A stretch of 64,000 bases of DNA from Cellulomonas chitinilytica (GCF_016862675.1 NZ_BONK01000004.1:124001-188000), one strand, 5' to 3'. Positions 1 to 9,173 are shown, numbered from the stretch's first letter. Made by a program: numbers and translations. The notes: generated from the sequence alone by a model not told the origin.

Positions 1-414
1 CAGGATGCTCTTCATGAGCTTCGCCGAGATGTCGGGGGCGGACGTCGACAGCCCCATGTCACGCTTCATGCTCACGCACGACGCCGCGAGCTGGTCGTCG
101 AACGTGCCGTTGCCGACCGTGCCGCCCGGGTACCCCTTGCACCACAGCGCCGCGCGCAGGATCCGGACCACGTTCCCGCTGGGGGTGCTCGGCGAGATGC
201 TGCCGATCATGCTGGTGAATCGCGACTCGGTGGTCGCGCCGAAGTTGTCGGAGAGCGCCGTGATGCTGAGCTCGATCTGCAGCGCCCGGGTCAGTGCCCA
301 CACCGTGCGCCACCCGGTGATCCCGTCCTCCTCGACGGGGACGTAGCCCGGTGACACGCCGGTGTAGGTGGAGTTGACCCACTTCTGCGCGAGCAGGACC
401 TGCTGGTCTGTCAT
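1..414 (-). CDS. DUF1906-type (glycoside-hydrolase-like) protein, N-terminal part
   Basis: The gene runs off the left edge, so only the first 138 codons are seen. The ATG at 414 follows an AGGAGG ribosome site on the minus strand. The visible part (start MTDQQVLLAQKWVN, then DGITGWRTVWALTRALQ and LSDNFGATTESRF) resembles the N-terminal peptidoglycan-binding-like region found ahead of the DUF1906 (Rv2525c-like) domain in actinobacterial proteins. That family is thought to act on the cell envelope. The DUF1906 domain itself would lie outside the window and cannot be checked. It sits 24 bp downstream of a Tat-signal secreted protein on the same strand, so the two are probably co-transcribed. Confidence 0.6.
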   Translation of the reverse strand, partial: MTDQQVLLAQKWVNSTYTGVSPGYVPVEEDGITGWRTVWALTRALQIELSITALSDNFGATTESRFTSMIGSISPSTPSGNVVRILRAALWCKGYPGGTVGNGTFDDQLAASCVSMKRDMGLSTSAPDISAKLMKSIL

Positions 415-438
415 GTCGGTGAGCCTCCTGGTGAGCGG

Positions 439-1530
439 TCAGACCGTGCCGACGGCGACGCCGTCGACCTGGGGCGTGCCGGACGCGGTGAGGTCCGCGG
501 TCGTGTAGCCGCCGGTGTCGCGCAGCCGCTCGCCTGGTACGCCTGTGCCGGTGAGCGCCACGGACGCGAATCGGATCGCGCGGCCGACCTTGTCCCCGGT
601 GGACCCGAACGCGAGCTGCACCCGCAGCGCCGATCCTGCGGCGACCTCGGGCAGCACCAACCGGGTCCTCAGCACGTCGCCGACCTGTTCGGAGCTCGCC
701 TGCAGCAGTGCGACGTCGACCGGCTGGTCGGCGGGCGCGTCGGGACTGCCGCCGTCCGCGCCGACCTCCGCCTCCGACCGCGAGAGCGGGGCGGTGACGG
801 CGGCCGCGGTCGCGGTGCACGAGGACGCCAACGCGCTGTCGACCTCGACCGTGAGCGACGCGCCGGCCGGCACGGGCAGGGGGCCGACGCTCTCGACGCG
901 GACCGCTGAGGGGAGGCGGTAGCCGACCGCCGTCGCCGCCCACGCCGCGGTGACGAGCGCACCCCACGGGGCCACGCCGCTCGTGGCGGCGGGCGCGACC
1001 CACCGGTAGGCCCGGCGCTCCAGGCTTCCCTGCCGCCCCACGGCGATCTCCAGCGGGAGGGGCACGCCGATGTTCTCCGACGGGAACAGCTCTCGTGGCC
1101 GCAGCGGCAGCGACACGATCGTCGAATCGCGTGTCCGCGCCCGGCCGTCGGGCCGGGCGACCGAGAACCGCAGGACGCCGAGACCTGCGGCGTCGGGGCC
1201 GGTGACCTGCGGTGCGGCCGTCCAGACGGCGCCTGCCGCGGCCAGCACCACGTCGCCCGTCGCGTCCAGGAGCCGCGTGTCGAACGACACGGTCATCTCC
1301 AGGCGCGACGCTCCGGACGCGAAGCCCGCCAGCTCGAGCACGAGCGGAACCTCGAGCGTCGTCTCCTGCGCCCACGTCACGTCGAACGTCCGCAGCGGGA
1401 CGGACTGCAGCACCGTCAGGGCCAGCGGCCGGCGAGGCCCGCTGTCGCTCGCGTGCGCCGGCTCGGACAGTCCGACGACGACCGCTCCCGCGGCGATCGA
1501 CCCGAGCACGGTTCTCCGCGACACGTCCAT
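439..1530 (-). CDS. Secreted protein of unknown function with Tat-type signal
   Basis: 363 residues from the ATG at 1530, chosen because GGAGGGGAG precedes it. An in-frame start 14 codons upstream lacks such a site. The N-terminus carries a twin-arginine motif (SRRTVLG, residues 3-9) followed by an Ala/Val-rich hydrophobic stretch and a PAHA-like cleavage region near residue 27, so Tat export is likely. The rest is rich in Val, Thr and Ala without a catalytic motif I recognise. The alternation of short hydrophobic strands would suit beta-sandwich domains. The downstream DUF1906-type gene follows after 24 bp, which suggests a shared cell-wall or extracellular role. Function is unknown. Confidence 0.65.
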   Translation of the reverse strand: MDVSRRTVLGSIAAGAVVVGLSEPAHASDSGPRRPLALTVLQSVPLRTFDVTWAQETTLEVPLVLELAGFASGASRLEMTVSFDTRLLDATGDVVLAAAGAVWTAAPQVTGPDAAGLGVLRFSVARPDGRARTRDSTIVSLPLRPRELFPSENIGVPLPLEIAVGRQGSLERRAYRWVAPAATSGVAPWGALVTAAWAATAVGYRLPSAVRVESVGPLPVPAGASLTVEVDSALASSCTATAAAVTAPLSRSEAEVGADGGSPDAPADQPVDVALLQASSEQVGDVLRTRLVLPEVAAGSALRVQLAFGSTGDKVGRAIRFASVALTGTGVPGERLRDTGGYTTADLTASGTPQVDGVAVGTV

Positions 1531-1645
1531 GTGAGCTCCCCTCCGGCGCCACGGCGTGGCTTGGCGCGTCAAGGTAGCGATATGTCGGAGATGCGAGGTG
1601 CTCGTCCGCCATGTGGGCTAAAGGTGCGCAGGTCACAGCGTCACC

Positions 1646-1685
1646 GCCGGTCTGCCATGGGCGGATCCGCGCTCGGCAGACCGGC
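1646..1685. repeat. Inverted repeat, 11-bp arms, 18-bp spacer
   Basis: Arms 1646-1656 (GCCGGTCTGCC) and 1675-1685 are perfect reverse complements. The position between two divergent starts is compatible with an operator or an upstream terminator-like hairpin. Neither role can be shown from sequence alone. Confidence 0.55.
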
Positions 1686-1769
1686 GCGTCCACCGGCCGC
1701 ACGACGTCCCACCGAGAACTCCGTCAAACCGCCCACACGCTGGACTTTCGCCCCCTACCCTGTGCCGCA

Positions 1770-1795
1770 CACGGGCGCCGTCGACGGCGCCCGTG
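1770..1795. repeat. Perfect 26-bp palindrome in the leader of the peptidoglycan-binding gene
   Basis: Positions 1770-1782 and 1783-1795 are exact reverse complements with no spacer, centred on GTCGAC. It lies about 90 bp upstream of the ATG at 1883, probably within the 5' leader. It could be a protein-binding site or a strong leader hairpin. Confidence 0.6.
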
Positions 1796-1882
1796 CACGC
1801 GTCCCGGGCGCGCCTCGCACGTCGTGACCCGGGCACCTGACGGTCGGGCGACGGGCCGGCCGTCCCGACGAGAGGATGCAAG

Positions 1883-2446
1883 ATGCAGCTGCGCAGGCGC
1901 AGGTCGGTGGCCGGACGGATCGTCGCGACGATCACACTGATGGTCGCGATGGTCGCGGGGACGTCGGTGGCGGCGAACGCGTACAGCGCGTCGTACTCGG
2001 ACTTCCGTGGCCTGCCCACGCTGGGCACCGCGTACGTCAAGCAGGGCAACGTCGTCGGCCTGTGGCAGAACATCCTGTTCCGGGACGGCTACATCAACAA
2101 GTGCACGTCACTGTCCGCCGTCGCGATCGACGGCTACTTCGGCAGCGGGACCGCGGCGGCGACGAAGCGCTGGCAGGCCAACCACGGTCTCGCTGCGGAC
2201 GGCATCGTCGGCAAGGCATCGTGGGCGGCGGCGTCGACGCGCCTGCGTGGCCCGTCGTTCTACGAGTGGGACGCGTCCTCGGAGCTGTGGGGCTACGAGG
2301 GTGCCGGGGGCTGGTTCGACCTCGTGCGCCGGCCGGCCGACAGCCTGTCCCTCCCGCACGACTCGTGGACGTTCGTCTCCCTGTCGAACCCGAACGGCGG
2401 CGACAAGGAGATCATCTGGCCGAGCATCACCTTCAGGACCTGCTGA
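1883..2446 (+). CDS. Secreted peptidoglycan-binding domain protein
   Basis: 187 residues, starting at the ATG preceded by GAGAGGA. A Sec signal peptide is evident: basic RRRR near residues 4-7, a hydrophobic core, then an ANAYS cleavage area around residue 33. A PG_binding_1-type segment follows at about residues 50-105 (VVGLWQNIL, AIDGYFGSGTAAATKRWQ, HGLAADGIVGKASW), a fold that anchors proteins to peptidoglycan. The C-terminal third has no known domain and ends in Cys. Two other cysteines suggest one or more disulfides after export. The gene stands alone and ends at a bidirectional terminator shared with rplI. Confidence 0.85.
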   Translation: MQLRRRRSVAGRIVATITLMVAMVAGTSVAANAYSASYSDFRGLPTLGTAYVKQGNVVGLWQNILFRDGYINKCTSLSAVAIDGYFGSGTAAATKRWQANHGLAADGIVGKASWAAASTRLRGPSFYEWDASSELWGYEGAGGWFDLVRRPADSLSLPHDSWTFVSLSNPNGGDKEIIWPSITFRTC

Positions 2447-2542
2447 GACGCACGTCTGCACGGAGTGCTGCGCCGGCTTCTGAGGGGACCGGCCGGTGAC
2501 GGACCGGCATGCGACGGTCGTCATGACGACTGCTCCGTGACG

Positions 2543-2577
2543 CACGAAGGCCCCGCCCATCGGGCGGGGCCTTCGTG
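2543..2577. terminator. Bidirectional rho-independent-type terminator
   Basis: Perfect 16-bp stem, arms 2543-2558 and 2562-2577, with a 3-nt loop. It lies between the convergent peptidoglycan-binding gene and rplI, so it can serve both. It lacks a long T tract, as is common in high-GC Actinobacteria. Confidence 0.85.
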
Positions 2578-2596
2578 GTGGTGCAGCAGCCTGAGG

Positions 2597-3046
2597 TCAG
2601 GCGGCGACGACCTTGACGGTTACCGTCGCGGCGACGTCGGCGTGCAGGCGGACGGACACCTGGTACTCGCCCAGGGCCTTGATCGGCTGACCGATCTCGA
2701 CCTTGCGCTTGTCGATCTGCGGGGCGCCCGACGCCTTGACCGCCTCGGCGATCTCGGCGGTCGTGACGGCACCGAACAGGCGACCGGCGTCGCCGGCCTT
2801 GGCCTTCACGACGACCGGCTTCGACTGCAGCGAGTCGCGGATCGCCTTGGCGTCGTCGAGCGTCGCGATCTCACGGGCCTTGCGGGCCTTGCGGATCGCG
2901 GTGACGTCCTTCTCGGCACCCTTGGTCCACGGCGTGGCCAGGTTGCGCGGGATGAGGTAGTTCCGGGCGTACCCGTCCTTCACCTCGACGACGTCACCCG
3001 GGGCACCGAGGCCGGTGACCTCGTGGGTCAGGATGATCTTGCTCAT
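2597..3046 (-). CDS. rplI: 50S ribosomal protein L9
   Basis: 149 residues, full length for bacterial L9. It binds 23S rRNA and forms the elongated two-domain protein at the base of the L1 stalk. The N-terminal rRNA-binding domain is clear ([21 protein letters not shown], then [14 protein letters not shown] at residues 24-37). A long charged helix and the C-terminal domain follow. It is the last gene of rpsF-ssb-rpsR-rplI, 14 bp after rpsR, and its ATG is preceded by AGGAGAACC. Expression should follow ribosome synthesis from the promoter ahead of rpsF. Confidence 0.97.
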   Translation of the reverse strand: MSKIILTHEVTGLGAPGDVVEVKDGYARNYLIPRNLATPWTKGAEKDVTAIRKARKAREIATLDDAKAIRDSLQSKPVVVKAKAGDAGRLFGAVTTAEIAEAVKASGAPQIDKRKVEIGQPIKALGEYQVSVRLHADVAATVTVKVVAA

Positions 3047-3060
3047 GAGGTTCTCCTTCC

Positions 3061-3297
3061 TCAGCGAGCCGACGACGAGTACGGCAGAAGAGCCATCTCG
3101 CGGGCGTTCTTGACGGCACGCGCGATCGCGCGCTGCTCCTGGACGGACACACCGGTCACCCGGCGAGCGCGGATCTTCCCGCGGTCGCTGATGAACTTGC
3201 GCAGCAGCGCGGTGTCCTTGTAGTCGACAGCGTCGATCTTCGCTGCCTTGAGGGGGTTCTGCTTCTTCTTCGGCTTACGGACCACGGCCTTGGCCAT
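3061..3297 (-). CDS. rpsR: 30S ribosomal protein S18
   Basis: 78 residues, normal length for S18. It sits on the platform of the small subunit and pairs with S6. The family core is visible: a Lys-rich N-terminus ([10 protein letters not shown]), then [25 protein letters not shown] and a C-terminal helix. No zinc-type cysteines are present, so it is a C- form of S18. It lies between ssb and rplI in the conserved operon. Many actinobacteria have a second S18 paralogue elsewhere; that cannot be judged here. Confidence 0.97.
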   Translation of the reverse strand: MAKAVVRKPKKKQNPLKAAKIDAVDYKDTALLRKFISDRGKIRARRVTGVSVQEQRAIARAVKNAREMALLPYSSSAR

Positions 3298-3374
3298 CGT
3301 GGTGCTCCTTGTCTGCTGGAGCCCCGGGCGTTGCCATGCCCGGGGATGGATGTCTGGAGTTGTCGATCAGACGA

Positions 3375-3881
3375 TCAGAACGGGGGCTCGTCGGAGTAGC
3401 CGCCGGCACCACCCGCGGGCGTCGCCCACGGGTCGTCCTGCTGGCCGCCACCGCCGCCGCCGCCACCGCCGCTGAAACCGCCACCGCCGCCACCGAAGCC
3501 GCCGCCACCACCCGAACGCTGGGTCCGGGTGACCTTCGCGGTGGCGTACCGCAGCGACGGGCCGACCTCGTCGACCTGCAGCTCGTACACGGTGCGCTTC
3601 TCGCCCTCGCGGGTCTCGTAGGAGCGCTGCACGAGCCGACCGGTCACGATGACGCGGGTGCCCTTGGTGAGGGACTCGGCGACGGACTCGGCCGCCTCCC
3701 GCCAGATCGAGCAGCGCAGGAACAGCGTGTCGCCGTCCTTCCACTCGTTGCTCTGACGGTCGAACGTGCGCGGGGTCGACGCCACGGTGAAGTTCGCCAC
3801 CGCCGCACCCGACGGGGTGAAGCGGAGCTCGGGGTCCCCCGTGAGGTTCCCGATCACCGTGATGGTGGTCTCACCAGCCAT
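3375..3881 (-). CDS. ssb: Single-stranded DNA-binding protein
   Basis: 168 residues. It coats single-stranded DNA during replication and repair as a tetramer. The OB fold covers roughly residues 1-110 ([62 protein letters not shown]). A Gly-rich flexible linker of GGGG runs follows at about 118-150. The acidic tip ends in SDEPPF, the peptide that recruits SSB-partner proteins. It lies between rpsF and rpsR, as in nearly all bacteria. The Gly-rich linker is encoded by a locally repetitive GCC/ACC tract on the plus strand. Confidence 0.97.
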   Translation of the reverse strand: MAGETTITVIGNLTGDPELRFTPSGAAVANFTVASTPRTFDRQSNEWKDGDTLFLRCSIWREAAESVAESLTKGTRVIVTGRLVQRSYETREGEKRTVYELQVDEVGPSLRYATAKVTRTQRSGGGGGFGGGGGGFSGGGGGGGGGQQDDPWATPAGGAGGYSDEPPF

Positions 3882-3973
3882 GCCAGCTCCTCGTTCGTCC
3901 AGAGTTCGATCGGTGCGTGCGGATTGCTCGTCTGATCAAGTTCGTGCGCACGCTACGCGGACGCACTGACACG

Positions 3974-4267
3974 TCACGCGTCGGCGCGCAGCACCTTCGT
4001 CCGCAGGACGACCTCGTTGAGGCCGAGCTGACGGTCGAGCTCCTTGGCGGTCGCGGGCGTCGCGGTGAAGTCGACGACGGCGTAGATGCCCTCGGACTTC
4101 TTCTTGATGTCGTACGACAGACGACGGCGACCCCAGATGTCGACCTTGTCGACCGTGCCACCGTCGGTCTTGACGACCGACAGGTACTTGTCGAGCGAGG
4201 GAGCGACGGTGCGCTCCTCGATCTCGGGGTCGAGGATGATCATGATCTCGTACTGACGCAGGCTCAT
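3974..4267 (-). CDS. rpsF: 30S ribosomal protein S6
   Basis: 97 residues from the ATG at 4267. A GTG two codons upstream is in frame, but it falls directly next to the AGGAGG ribosome site, leaving no spacing, so the ATG is preferred. S6 binds 16S rRNA with S18 on the subunit platform. The family pattern is clear: [21 protein letters not shown] at the start, then [19 protein letters not shown] and a hydrophobic [15 protein letters not shown] strand-helix. It opens the rpsF-ssb-rpsR-rplI operon. The 210 bp upstream should hold the promoter; a TAGGCT hexamer (minus strand, 4414-4419) is a weak -10 candidate. Confidence 0.97.
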   Translation of the reverse strand: MSLRQYEIMIILDPEIEERTVAPSLDKYLSVVKTDGGTVDKVDIWGRRRLSYDIKKKSEGIYAVVDFTATPATAKELDRQLGLNEVVLRTKVLRADA

Positions 4268-4477
4268 ACCCACCTCCTCTGGTCTCAGCGGTCACGGTCG
4301 TTCCGTGACAGGAGGGTTCTCGTGCGTCGCTGCTCGCCGGCCGGCGCGACGGCCGGACGACTCCCGGAGCACCGCGTCGATCTGCGACGGGCGTTCATGG
4401 GCACAGCAAGGGCCAAGCCTACCGGCCCGGCGTCGAGCCCCGAAATCGGGCTGTGGACGACGGGCCGGCGGCCAGGA

Positions 4478-6964
4478 TCAGGGGTTGTTGCCGTTCCCGT
4501 TCCCCGCCGCGGTGGGCGTCGGGCTCGGGTTGGGCGGTGGTTGCGTCGGCTGCGCCTTCGGACCGGTCGACACGACGATCGTGACCGCCGAGCCCCGGAG
4601 CACCTGGGTCCCCGCCTTCGGGTCGATCCGGATGACGCGTCCCGAGGTCACCGTGTCCGACGGCTCGGACGCGACGTTCGCCGAGAGCCCCAGCCCGACG
4701 AGCGTCGCCGTGGCGTCGGCCTCGAGCTTGCCGTCGAGGTTCGGCACCGCGACGTTCTGCGGCGCCTGCTCGGTCGCCTGCTCGGTCGGCTGCTCGGTCG
4801 GGGTCTCCGTGGGCGTCGCCGACGCCGTCGCGCCCTTGTTGACGTTCGCCCGCGGGGGGAACTCGACGACCTGCGCGTACTGCGGCAGCGTGAACGCCTG
4901 CTTCATGTAGCTCTGCCACAGGAACGCCGGCCACGTCCCGCCGGTGACCTCCTTGACCGTGGAGCCGCCCCGCGTCTTGCCGAACTTCTCGATCGAGTTC
5001 TGCGCCTGGCCGTCCTCGCCGACCTGCATCATCGAGACCGCCGTCGCGATGTCGGGCGTGAAGCCGACGAACCACGCCGACTTGTTCGAGGACGAGGTCC
5101 CGGTCTTGCCGGCGATCGGGCGGTCCAGCGGCTTGATCCAGTCCTTGCCGGACCCGGACTGCACGACCTGCTGCATCGCGTACGTCGCGTCGGCGATGAC
5201 GTCGGGCGAGAAGACCTGCTTGCCGGTCGTGTCCGCCTGCAACGCCGTGGTGCCGCCGGGGTTCTTCACGATCGCGACGATGTGCGGCGTGATGTGCGTG
5301 CCCTTGTTCGCGATCGTGGCGTACGCGCTCGCCATGTCGAGCGGGTGGACCGCGTCGGTCCCGAGCACGTTGGCCGCGTTGTCCCTGACCGGCGTGGTGA
5401 TGCCCGCCGCGGTCGCGGTCTTCGAGGTGGTCGCGGCACCGATCTGCAGGTTGAGCTGGGCGTACACGGTGTTCACCGAGTCGGCCGTCGCCTTGACGAG
5501 GTCGATCGTGCCTTCCTGCTCGCCGTCGAAGTTGCTGACCTTGCCGTCGTCGCTGTCCCAGCCCTTGAGGACCTGCGGGGAGTGCCCGTCGAACGTCGCC
5601 GACAGGGGCACGCCGTTCGAGAGCGCGCCGATGAGGGTGAACGGCTTGAACGTCGAGCCGGCCTGGATCTTGTCGGTGGCTGCGCGGTTGTACTGGTCGA
5701 TCGCGTACTGGTCTCCCAGCGGCACCGCGGGGTCCGGCGCACCCGGCTGGTTGTCGCCGCCGTACAGCGCGACGATCGCGCCGGTGTGCGGGTCGATCGA
5801 CGTGATCGAGTAGCGGGTCCGCAGGCTCGGCGTCGCCTCGCGCTGACCCTCGAGCGTGCCCGCCCGGAAACCGGCGGCGGTGTCGACCGCCATCTGCTGC
5901 AGCTCCGGCTGGATCGTCGTGGTGATGGTGTACCCGCCGCGGTTGAGCTGGTCGCGCGAGAGGCTCAGCGGCGGCTTGGCCAGCTCGTCGAGCACCATCT
6001 GCAGCAGGAAGCCGTTGGGGCCCGTCATGTTGTTGGGCTTCTCGTACGGGTACGTCTCCGGGAAGACCGCGGCCGCGCGGTCCGCCGCCGAGAGCCAGCC
6101 CTGCGTCACCATCGAGTCGAGCACGATGTCCCAGCGGGCCTTCGTCTTGTCCGGGTTCACCGCGGGGTCCCAGTTGTTGGGCGACGGGATGATGCCGGCG
6201 AGCATCGCGGCCTGGGAGACCGTCAGGTCCTTGGCGTCGACCTTGAAGTAGGCCTGCGCGGCCGCCTGGATGCCGTACGCGTCACGACCCCAGTAGATGG
6301 TGTTGAGGTAGCCCTCGAGGATCTCGTCCTTGGACTTGTCCCGCGTCACCTTGACGGCGAGGATCGCCTCCTTCGCCTTGCCGACGTAGTCCGTCGTCGT
6401 CTTGTCGACGAAGTACCGCTCGACGTACTGCTGGGTCAGCGTGGAGCCGCCCTGGTCGCGGGCGCCCGCCTCCTTGTGGAGGTTGTACCAGAGCGCGCGG
6501 GCCATGCCCTTGAGGTCGACGCCCTGGTTCTCGAAGAACGTCTTGTCCTCGGCCGCGGCGACCGACTGGCCCACGTACTTCGGCAGCGTGACGTAGTCGA
6601 CGAGCTGGCGGTTCTGGATCTGGAACGTGCCCATGACCGCGCCGGGGCTGCCGTCGGCCTTGTTCGCGTAGTAGACGGTCGACGTCTGGGCCTTCACGTC
6701 CGCGTCGGCGGAGTCCGGCACCGTGACGGACGCGTACGCGGCGGCGGCGGCACCGGCACCGAGGAAGAACATCCCGATGAACGCGCCGAGCGTGACCCGC
6801 CACGACGGCAGCCAACGGTGCAGGCCGTGGTAGCCGGAACGCGGGTAGTCGAAGAACCGTCGCTTGCGCCCCGCGGCTGCAGCAGGGGTCGTCGACGACG
6901 GACGGGTGCGCGTGCTGCGCCGGGACCGCGCGGGGGCTGCCCGCCTCGGGTTCGTGCCTGCCAA
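4478..6964 (-). CDS. Bifunctional class A penicillin-binding protein with PASTA domain
   Basis: 828 residues. It polymerises glycan strands and cross-links peptides during wall synthesis. A basic, Thr/Ala-rich cytoplasmic tail (1-53) is followed by one membrane segment (about 56-79). The GT51 transglycosylase domain shows EDKTFFENQG with catalytic Glu139 and GGSTLTQQ. The transpeptidase has the active-site Ser in STFK (residue 437), an SVN motif and KTGT (Lys at 620). A Thr/Glu/Pro linker leads to one PASTA domain (about 745-812), which in this class senses muropeptides or beta-lactams. The tail ends in a Pro/Gly/Asn-rich run. The protein resembles mycobacterial PonA1/PonA2-type enzymes. It is transcribed towards rpsF from its own promoter. 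Confidence 0.95.
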   Translation of the reverse strand: MAGTNPRRAAPARSRRSTRTRPSSTTPAAAAGRKRRFFDYPRSGYHGLHRWLPSWRVTLGAFIGMFFLGAGAAAAAYASVTVPDSADADVKAQTSTVYYANKADGSPGAVMGTFQIQNRQLVDYVTLPKYVGQSVAAAEDKTFFENQGVDLKGMARALWYNLHKEAGARDQGGSTLTQQYVERYFVDKTTTDYVGKAKEAILAVKVTRDKSKDEILEGYLNTIYWGRDAYGIQAAAQAYFKVDAKDLTVSQAAMLAGIIPSPNNWDPAVNPDKTKARWDIVLDSMVTQGWLSAADRAAAVFPETYPYEKPNNMTGPNGFLLQMVLDELAKPPLSLSRDQLNRGGYTITTTIQPELQQMAVDTAAGFRAGTLEGQREATPSLRTRYSITSIDPHTGAIVALYGGDNQPGAPDPAVPLGDQYAIDQYNRAATDKIQAGSTFKPFTLIGALSNGVPLSATFDGHSPQVLKGWDSDDGKVSNFDGEQEGTIDLVKATADSVNTVYAQLNLQIGAATTSKTATAAGITTPVRDNAANVLGTDAVHPLDMASAYATIANKGTHITPHIVAIVKNPGGTTALQADTTGKQVFSPDVIADATYAMQQVVQSGSGKDWIKPLDRPIAGKTGTSSSNKSAWFVGFTPDIATAVSMMQVGEDGQAQNSIEKFGKTRGGSTVKEVTGGTWPAFLWQSYMKQAFTLPQYAQVVEFPPRANVNKGATASATPTETPTEQPTEQATEQAPQNVAVPNLDGKLEADATATLVGLGLSANVASEPSDTVTSGRVIRIDPKAGTQVLRGSAVTIVVSTGPKAQPTQPPPNPSPTPTAAGNGNGNNP

Positions 6965-7211
6965 CGCGATGCCTTCCTGACGACGACCTGTCCGCGGCGG
7001 GATGCCCGTTCCGGGGCATGCGTCCGCCGCCTGCCCAGTATGGGGGTGACGCCTGTCCGTGCAGCGGCGTCCGAACGGGGGACGTGGCCAGCCTTCACAC
7101 GATCGGCACGGGGTGTGCGGCGACCGTCCGCGTTCGACCGTGGAGAAGTGGCCGCGGTCACGTTCTCACGCCGATGACCAGCAGGTTACCGGGGCGCGAC
7201 GACCAGACGAC

Positions 7212-7241
7212 TTGTGGTGACACATCGCCGCGACGTAGTCT
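7212..7241 (+). promoter_or_regulatory. Candidate promoter of padR-ino1
   Basis: TTGTGG (7212-7217) and TAGTCT (7236-7241) are separated by 18 bp. The start point would fall near 7248, inside the inverted repeat at 7245-7265. That is where a repressor would block initiation. Confidence 0.5.
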
Positions 7242-7244
7242 CCA

Positions 7245-7265
7245 GATGTATCGAGTTGATACATC
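7245..7265. promoter_or_regulatory. Probable PadR operator
   Basis: Perfect inverted repeat GATGTATC-N5-GATACATC, 30 bp upstream of the padR start codon. PadR-family repressors typically bind ATGT...ACAT palindromes in their own promoters, so autoregulation is likely. It is also one of the most A/T-rich spots in this region. Confidence 0.7.
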
Positions 7266-7294
7266 GACAGCTCGCGAGTCTGAGGAGGTGCCCC

Positions 7295-7951
7295 GTGCGC
7301 GGTCGTTCCGACGTCCTCGAGCCGGCCATCCTCGGACTCCTCCACGAGTCCCCGATGCACGGCTACGAGCTCCGCAAGCGCCTGAACCTCGTGCTCGGCT
7401 CGTTCCGCGCACTGTCCTACGGCTCGCTGTACCCGTGCCTGAAGTCGCTCGTCGACCGCAACTGGATCGTGGGCTCCGAGCTGACCCCGCTCGCCGGCCA
7501 CGCGGTGGCCAGCAAGCGTGCACGCATCGTGTACCAGCTGACGGCCGACGGCAAGGAGCACCTCCAGCAGGTGCTGTCCTCGTCCGGGCCGGCCGCCTGG
7601 GAGGATGAGAACTTCGACGTCCGCTTCGCGTTCTTCGCGCAGACCGACGCCGAGACCCGTCTCCGGATCCTCGAGGGTCGGCGCTCGCGCCTGACCGAGC
7701 GGCTCGAGACGGTCCGCCAGTCCTTCGCCCGCACCCGCGAGCGCATGGACGAGTACACCCTCGAGCTCCAGCGCCACGGCCTCGAACAGGTCGAGCGCGA
7801 GGTCCGTTGGCTCGACGGGCTGATCGACAACGAGCGCGGCGTCCGCCGCGCACGTCCCGCTGGCACCGGCCAACCGGCCGTTGCCGACTCCCCCGCTGCC
7901 GCGACCGACCCCGTCGACGCGGCGCGCACCACCGAGAAGGAGCGAGGATGA
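7295..7951 (+). CDS. PadR family transcriptional regulator
   Basis: 218 residues from the GTG at 7295, chosen because TGAGGAGG lies 5 bp upstream. The open frame extends 27 codons further but would run through the operator. The N-terminal winged helix is typical of PadR ([21 protein letters not shown], then [18 protein letters not shown]). The C-terminal half is a long Arg/Glu-rich helical region (about 95-190) that should dimerise. The last four bases overlap the ino1 start (ATGA), so the two are translationally coupled. The regulator therefore probably controls inositol phosphate supply together with its own level. The inducing signal is unknown. Confidence 0.92.
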   Translation: MRGRSDVLEPAILGLLHESPMHGYELRKRLNLVLGSFRALSYGSLYPCLKSLVDRNWIVGSELTPLAGHAVASKRARIVYQLTADGKEHLQQVLSSSGPAAWEDENFDVRFAFFAQTDAETRLRILEGRRSRLTERLETVRQSFARTRERMDEYTLELQRHGLEQVEREVRWLDGLIDNERGVRRARPAGTGQPAVADSPAAATDPVDAARTTEKERG

Positions 7952-9039
7952 CCTCCATCCGCGTCGCCATCGTCGGCGTCGGCAACTGCGCCGCGTCGCT
8001 GGTCCAGGGCGTGCACTACTACGCCGATGCCGACCCGAGCGGGACCGTGCCCGGTCTCATGCACGTGCAGTTCGGTGACTACCACGTGCGTGACATCGAG
8101 TTCGTCGCCGCGTTCGACGTGGACGCCAAGAAGGTCGGCTTCGACCTCTCGGAGGCCATCGGCGCCTCGGAGAACAACACCATCAAGATCGCCGACGTCC
8201 CGCCGCTCGGCGTGACGGTCCAGCGTGGCCACACGCTCGACGGCCTCGGCAAGTACTACTCGCAGACCATCGAGGAGTCGGACGCCGAGCCGGTCGACAT
8301 CGTCGCCGCCCTGCGCGAGGCCCGTGTCGACGTCCTCATCTGCTACCTGCCCGTCGGGTCGGAGGCCGCTGCGAAGTTCTACGCGCAGGCCGCGATCGAC
8401 GCGAACGTCGCGTTCGTCAACGCGCTCCCCGTCTTCATCGCGTCCGACCCCGAGTGGGCCGCGAAGTTCGAGGCCGCCGGCGTCCCGATCGTCGGCGACG
8501 ACATCAAGTCGCAGGTCGGCGCCACGATCACGCACCGTGTGCTCGCGAAGCTGTTCGAGGACCGCGGCGTCGTGCTGGACCGCACGTACCAGCTGAACGT
8601 CGGCGGCAACATGGACTTCAAGAACATGCTCGAGCGCGAGCGCCTGGAGTCCAAGAAGGTCTCCAAGACGCAGGCCGTCACCTCCAACCTCACCGGCCCG
8701 CTCGGTGGCAAGAAGGAGGACCGCAACGTCCACATCGGCCCGTCGGACTACGTGGCGTGGCTCGACGACCGCAAGTGGGCGTACGTCCGCCTCGAGGGCC
8801 GCGCGTTCGGCGAGGTGCCCCTGAACCTCGAGTACAAGCTCGAGGTCTGGGACTCCCCCAACTCGGCCGGCATCATCATCGACGCCCTGCGCGCCGCGAA
8901 GATCGCCAAGGACCGCGGCGTCGGTGGCCCGATCCTGTCGGCGTCGACGTACTTCATGAAGTCGCCGCCGGTCCAGATGGAGGACACCCTGGGCCGTGCC
9001 CAGCTGGAGGCCTTCATCAACGGCGAGAACGAGCGCTGA
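7948..9039 (+). CDS. ino1: Inositol-3-phosphate synthase
   Basis: 363 residues. It converts glucose 6-phosphate to 1L-myo-inositol 1-phosphate using NAD. In Actinobacteria this is the first step to mycothiol and phosphatidylinositol. The Rossmann start is clear ([15 protein letters not shown], about residues 7-21). Family blocks follow: [46 protein letters not shown] and the C-terminal [18 protein letters not shown]. The length matches the short actinobacterial form. The ATG overlaps the padR stop by four bases. The gene ends at a strong hairpin. Confidence 0.96.
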   Translation: MTSIRVAIVGVGNCAASLVQGVHYYADADPSGTVPGLMHVQFGDYHVRDIEFVAAFDVDAKKVGFDLSEAIGASENNTIKIADVPPLGVTVQRGHTLDGLGKYYSQTIEESDAEPVDIVAALREARVDVLICYLPVGSEAAAKFYAQAAIDANVAFVNALPVFIASDPEWAAKFEAAGVPIVGDDIKSQVGATITHRVLAKLFEDRGVVLDRTYQLNVGGNMDFKNMLERERLESKKVSKTQAVTSNLTGPLGGKKEDRNVHIGPSDYVAWLDDRKWAYVRLEGRAFGEVPLNLEYKLEVWDSPNSAGIIIDALRAAKIAKDRGVGGPILSASTYFMKSPPVQMEDTLGRAQLEAFINGENER

Positions 9040-9063
9040 TCTGCTGATCCGCTGATCTGACGC

Positions 9064-9101
9064 ACGAAGGCGCGCACCCTCCCGAGGGTGCGCGCCTTCG
9101 T
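9064..9101. terminator. Bidirectional terminator hairpin
   Basis: Perfect 17-bp arms, 9064-9080 and 9085-9101, with a CCCG loop. It separates ino1 (rightward) from the convergent sensor gene ending at 9174. Confidence 0.85.
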
Positions 9102-9173
9102 CGTCTGCTCGGCGGAGAGCCGGCGCCGGTCCCGGACGCGAGCAGACGGCCGGCGAGACGGACCGACCAGGCG

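Larger units (their letters stand above)
1531..1882. other. Divergent intergenic region with two inverted repeats
   Basis: 352 bp between the leftward Tat-signal gene and the rightward peptidoglycan-binding gene. It must hold both promoters, but I see no strong -35/-10 pair. A TACCCT hexamer at 1756-1761 could be a -10 for the rightward gene. Two strong inverted repeats lie here and are listed separately. No credible coding sequence is visible. Confidence 0.5.
6965..7294. other. Divergent promoter region between the PBP gene and padR
   Basis: 330 bp. The right end holds the padR promoter and operator, listed separately. For the leftward PBP gene the only candidate is CATACT on the minus strand (7037-7042), without a convincing -35. 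No coding sequence is seen. Confidence 0.5.

Noticed and set aside
3917-7177. 1086-codon plus-strand open frame across rpsF and the PBP gene
   Set aside because: It is the shadow of real genes on the other strand. The product is Arg/Asp/Leu/Val-rich without any family, and high GC removes stops from the antisense frame.
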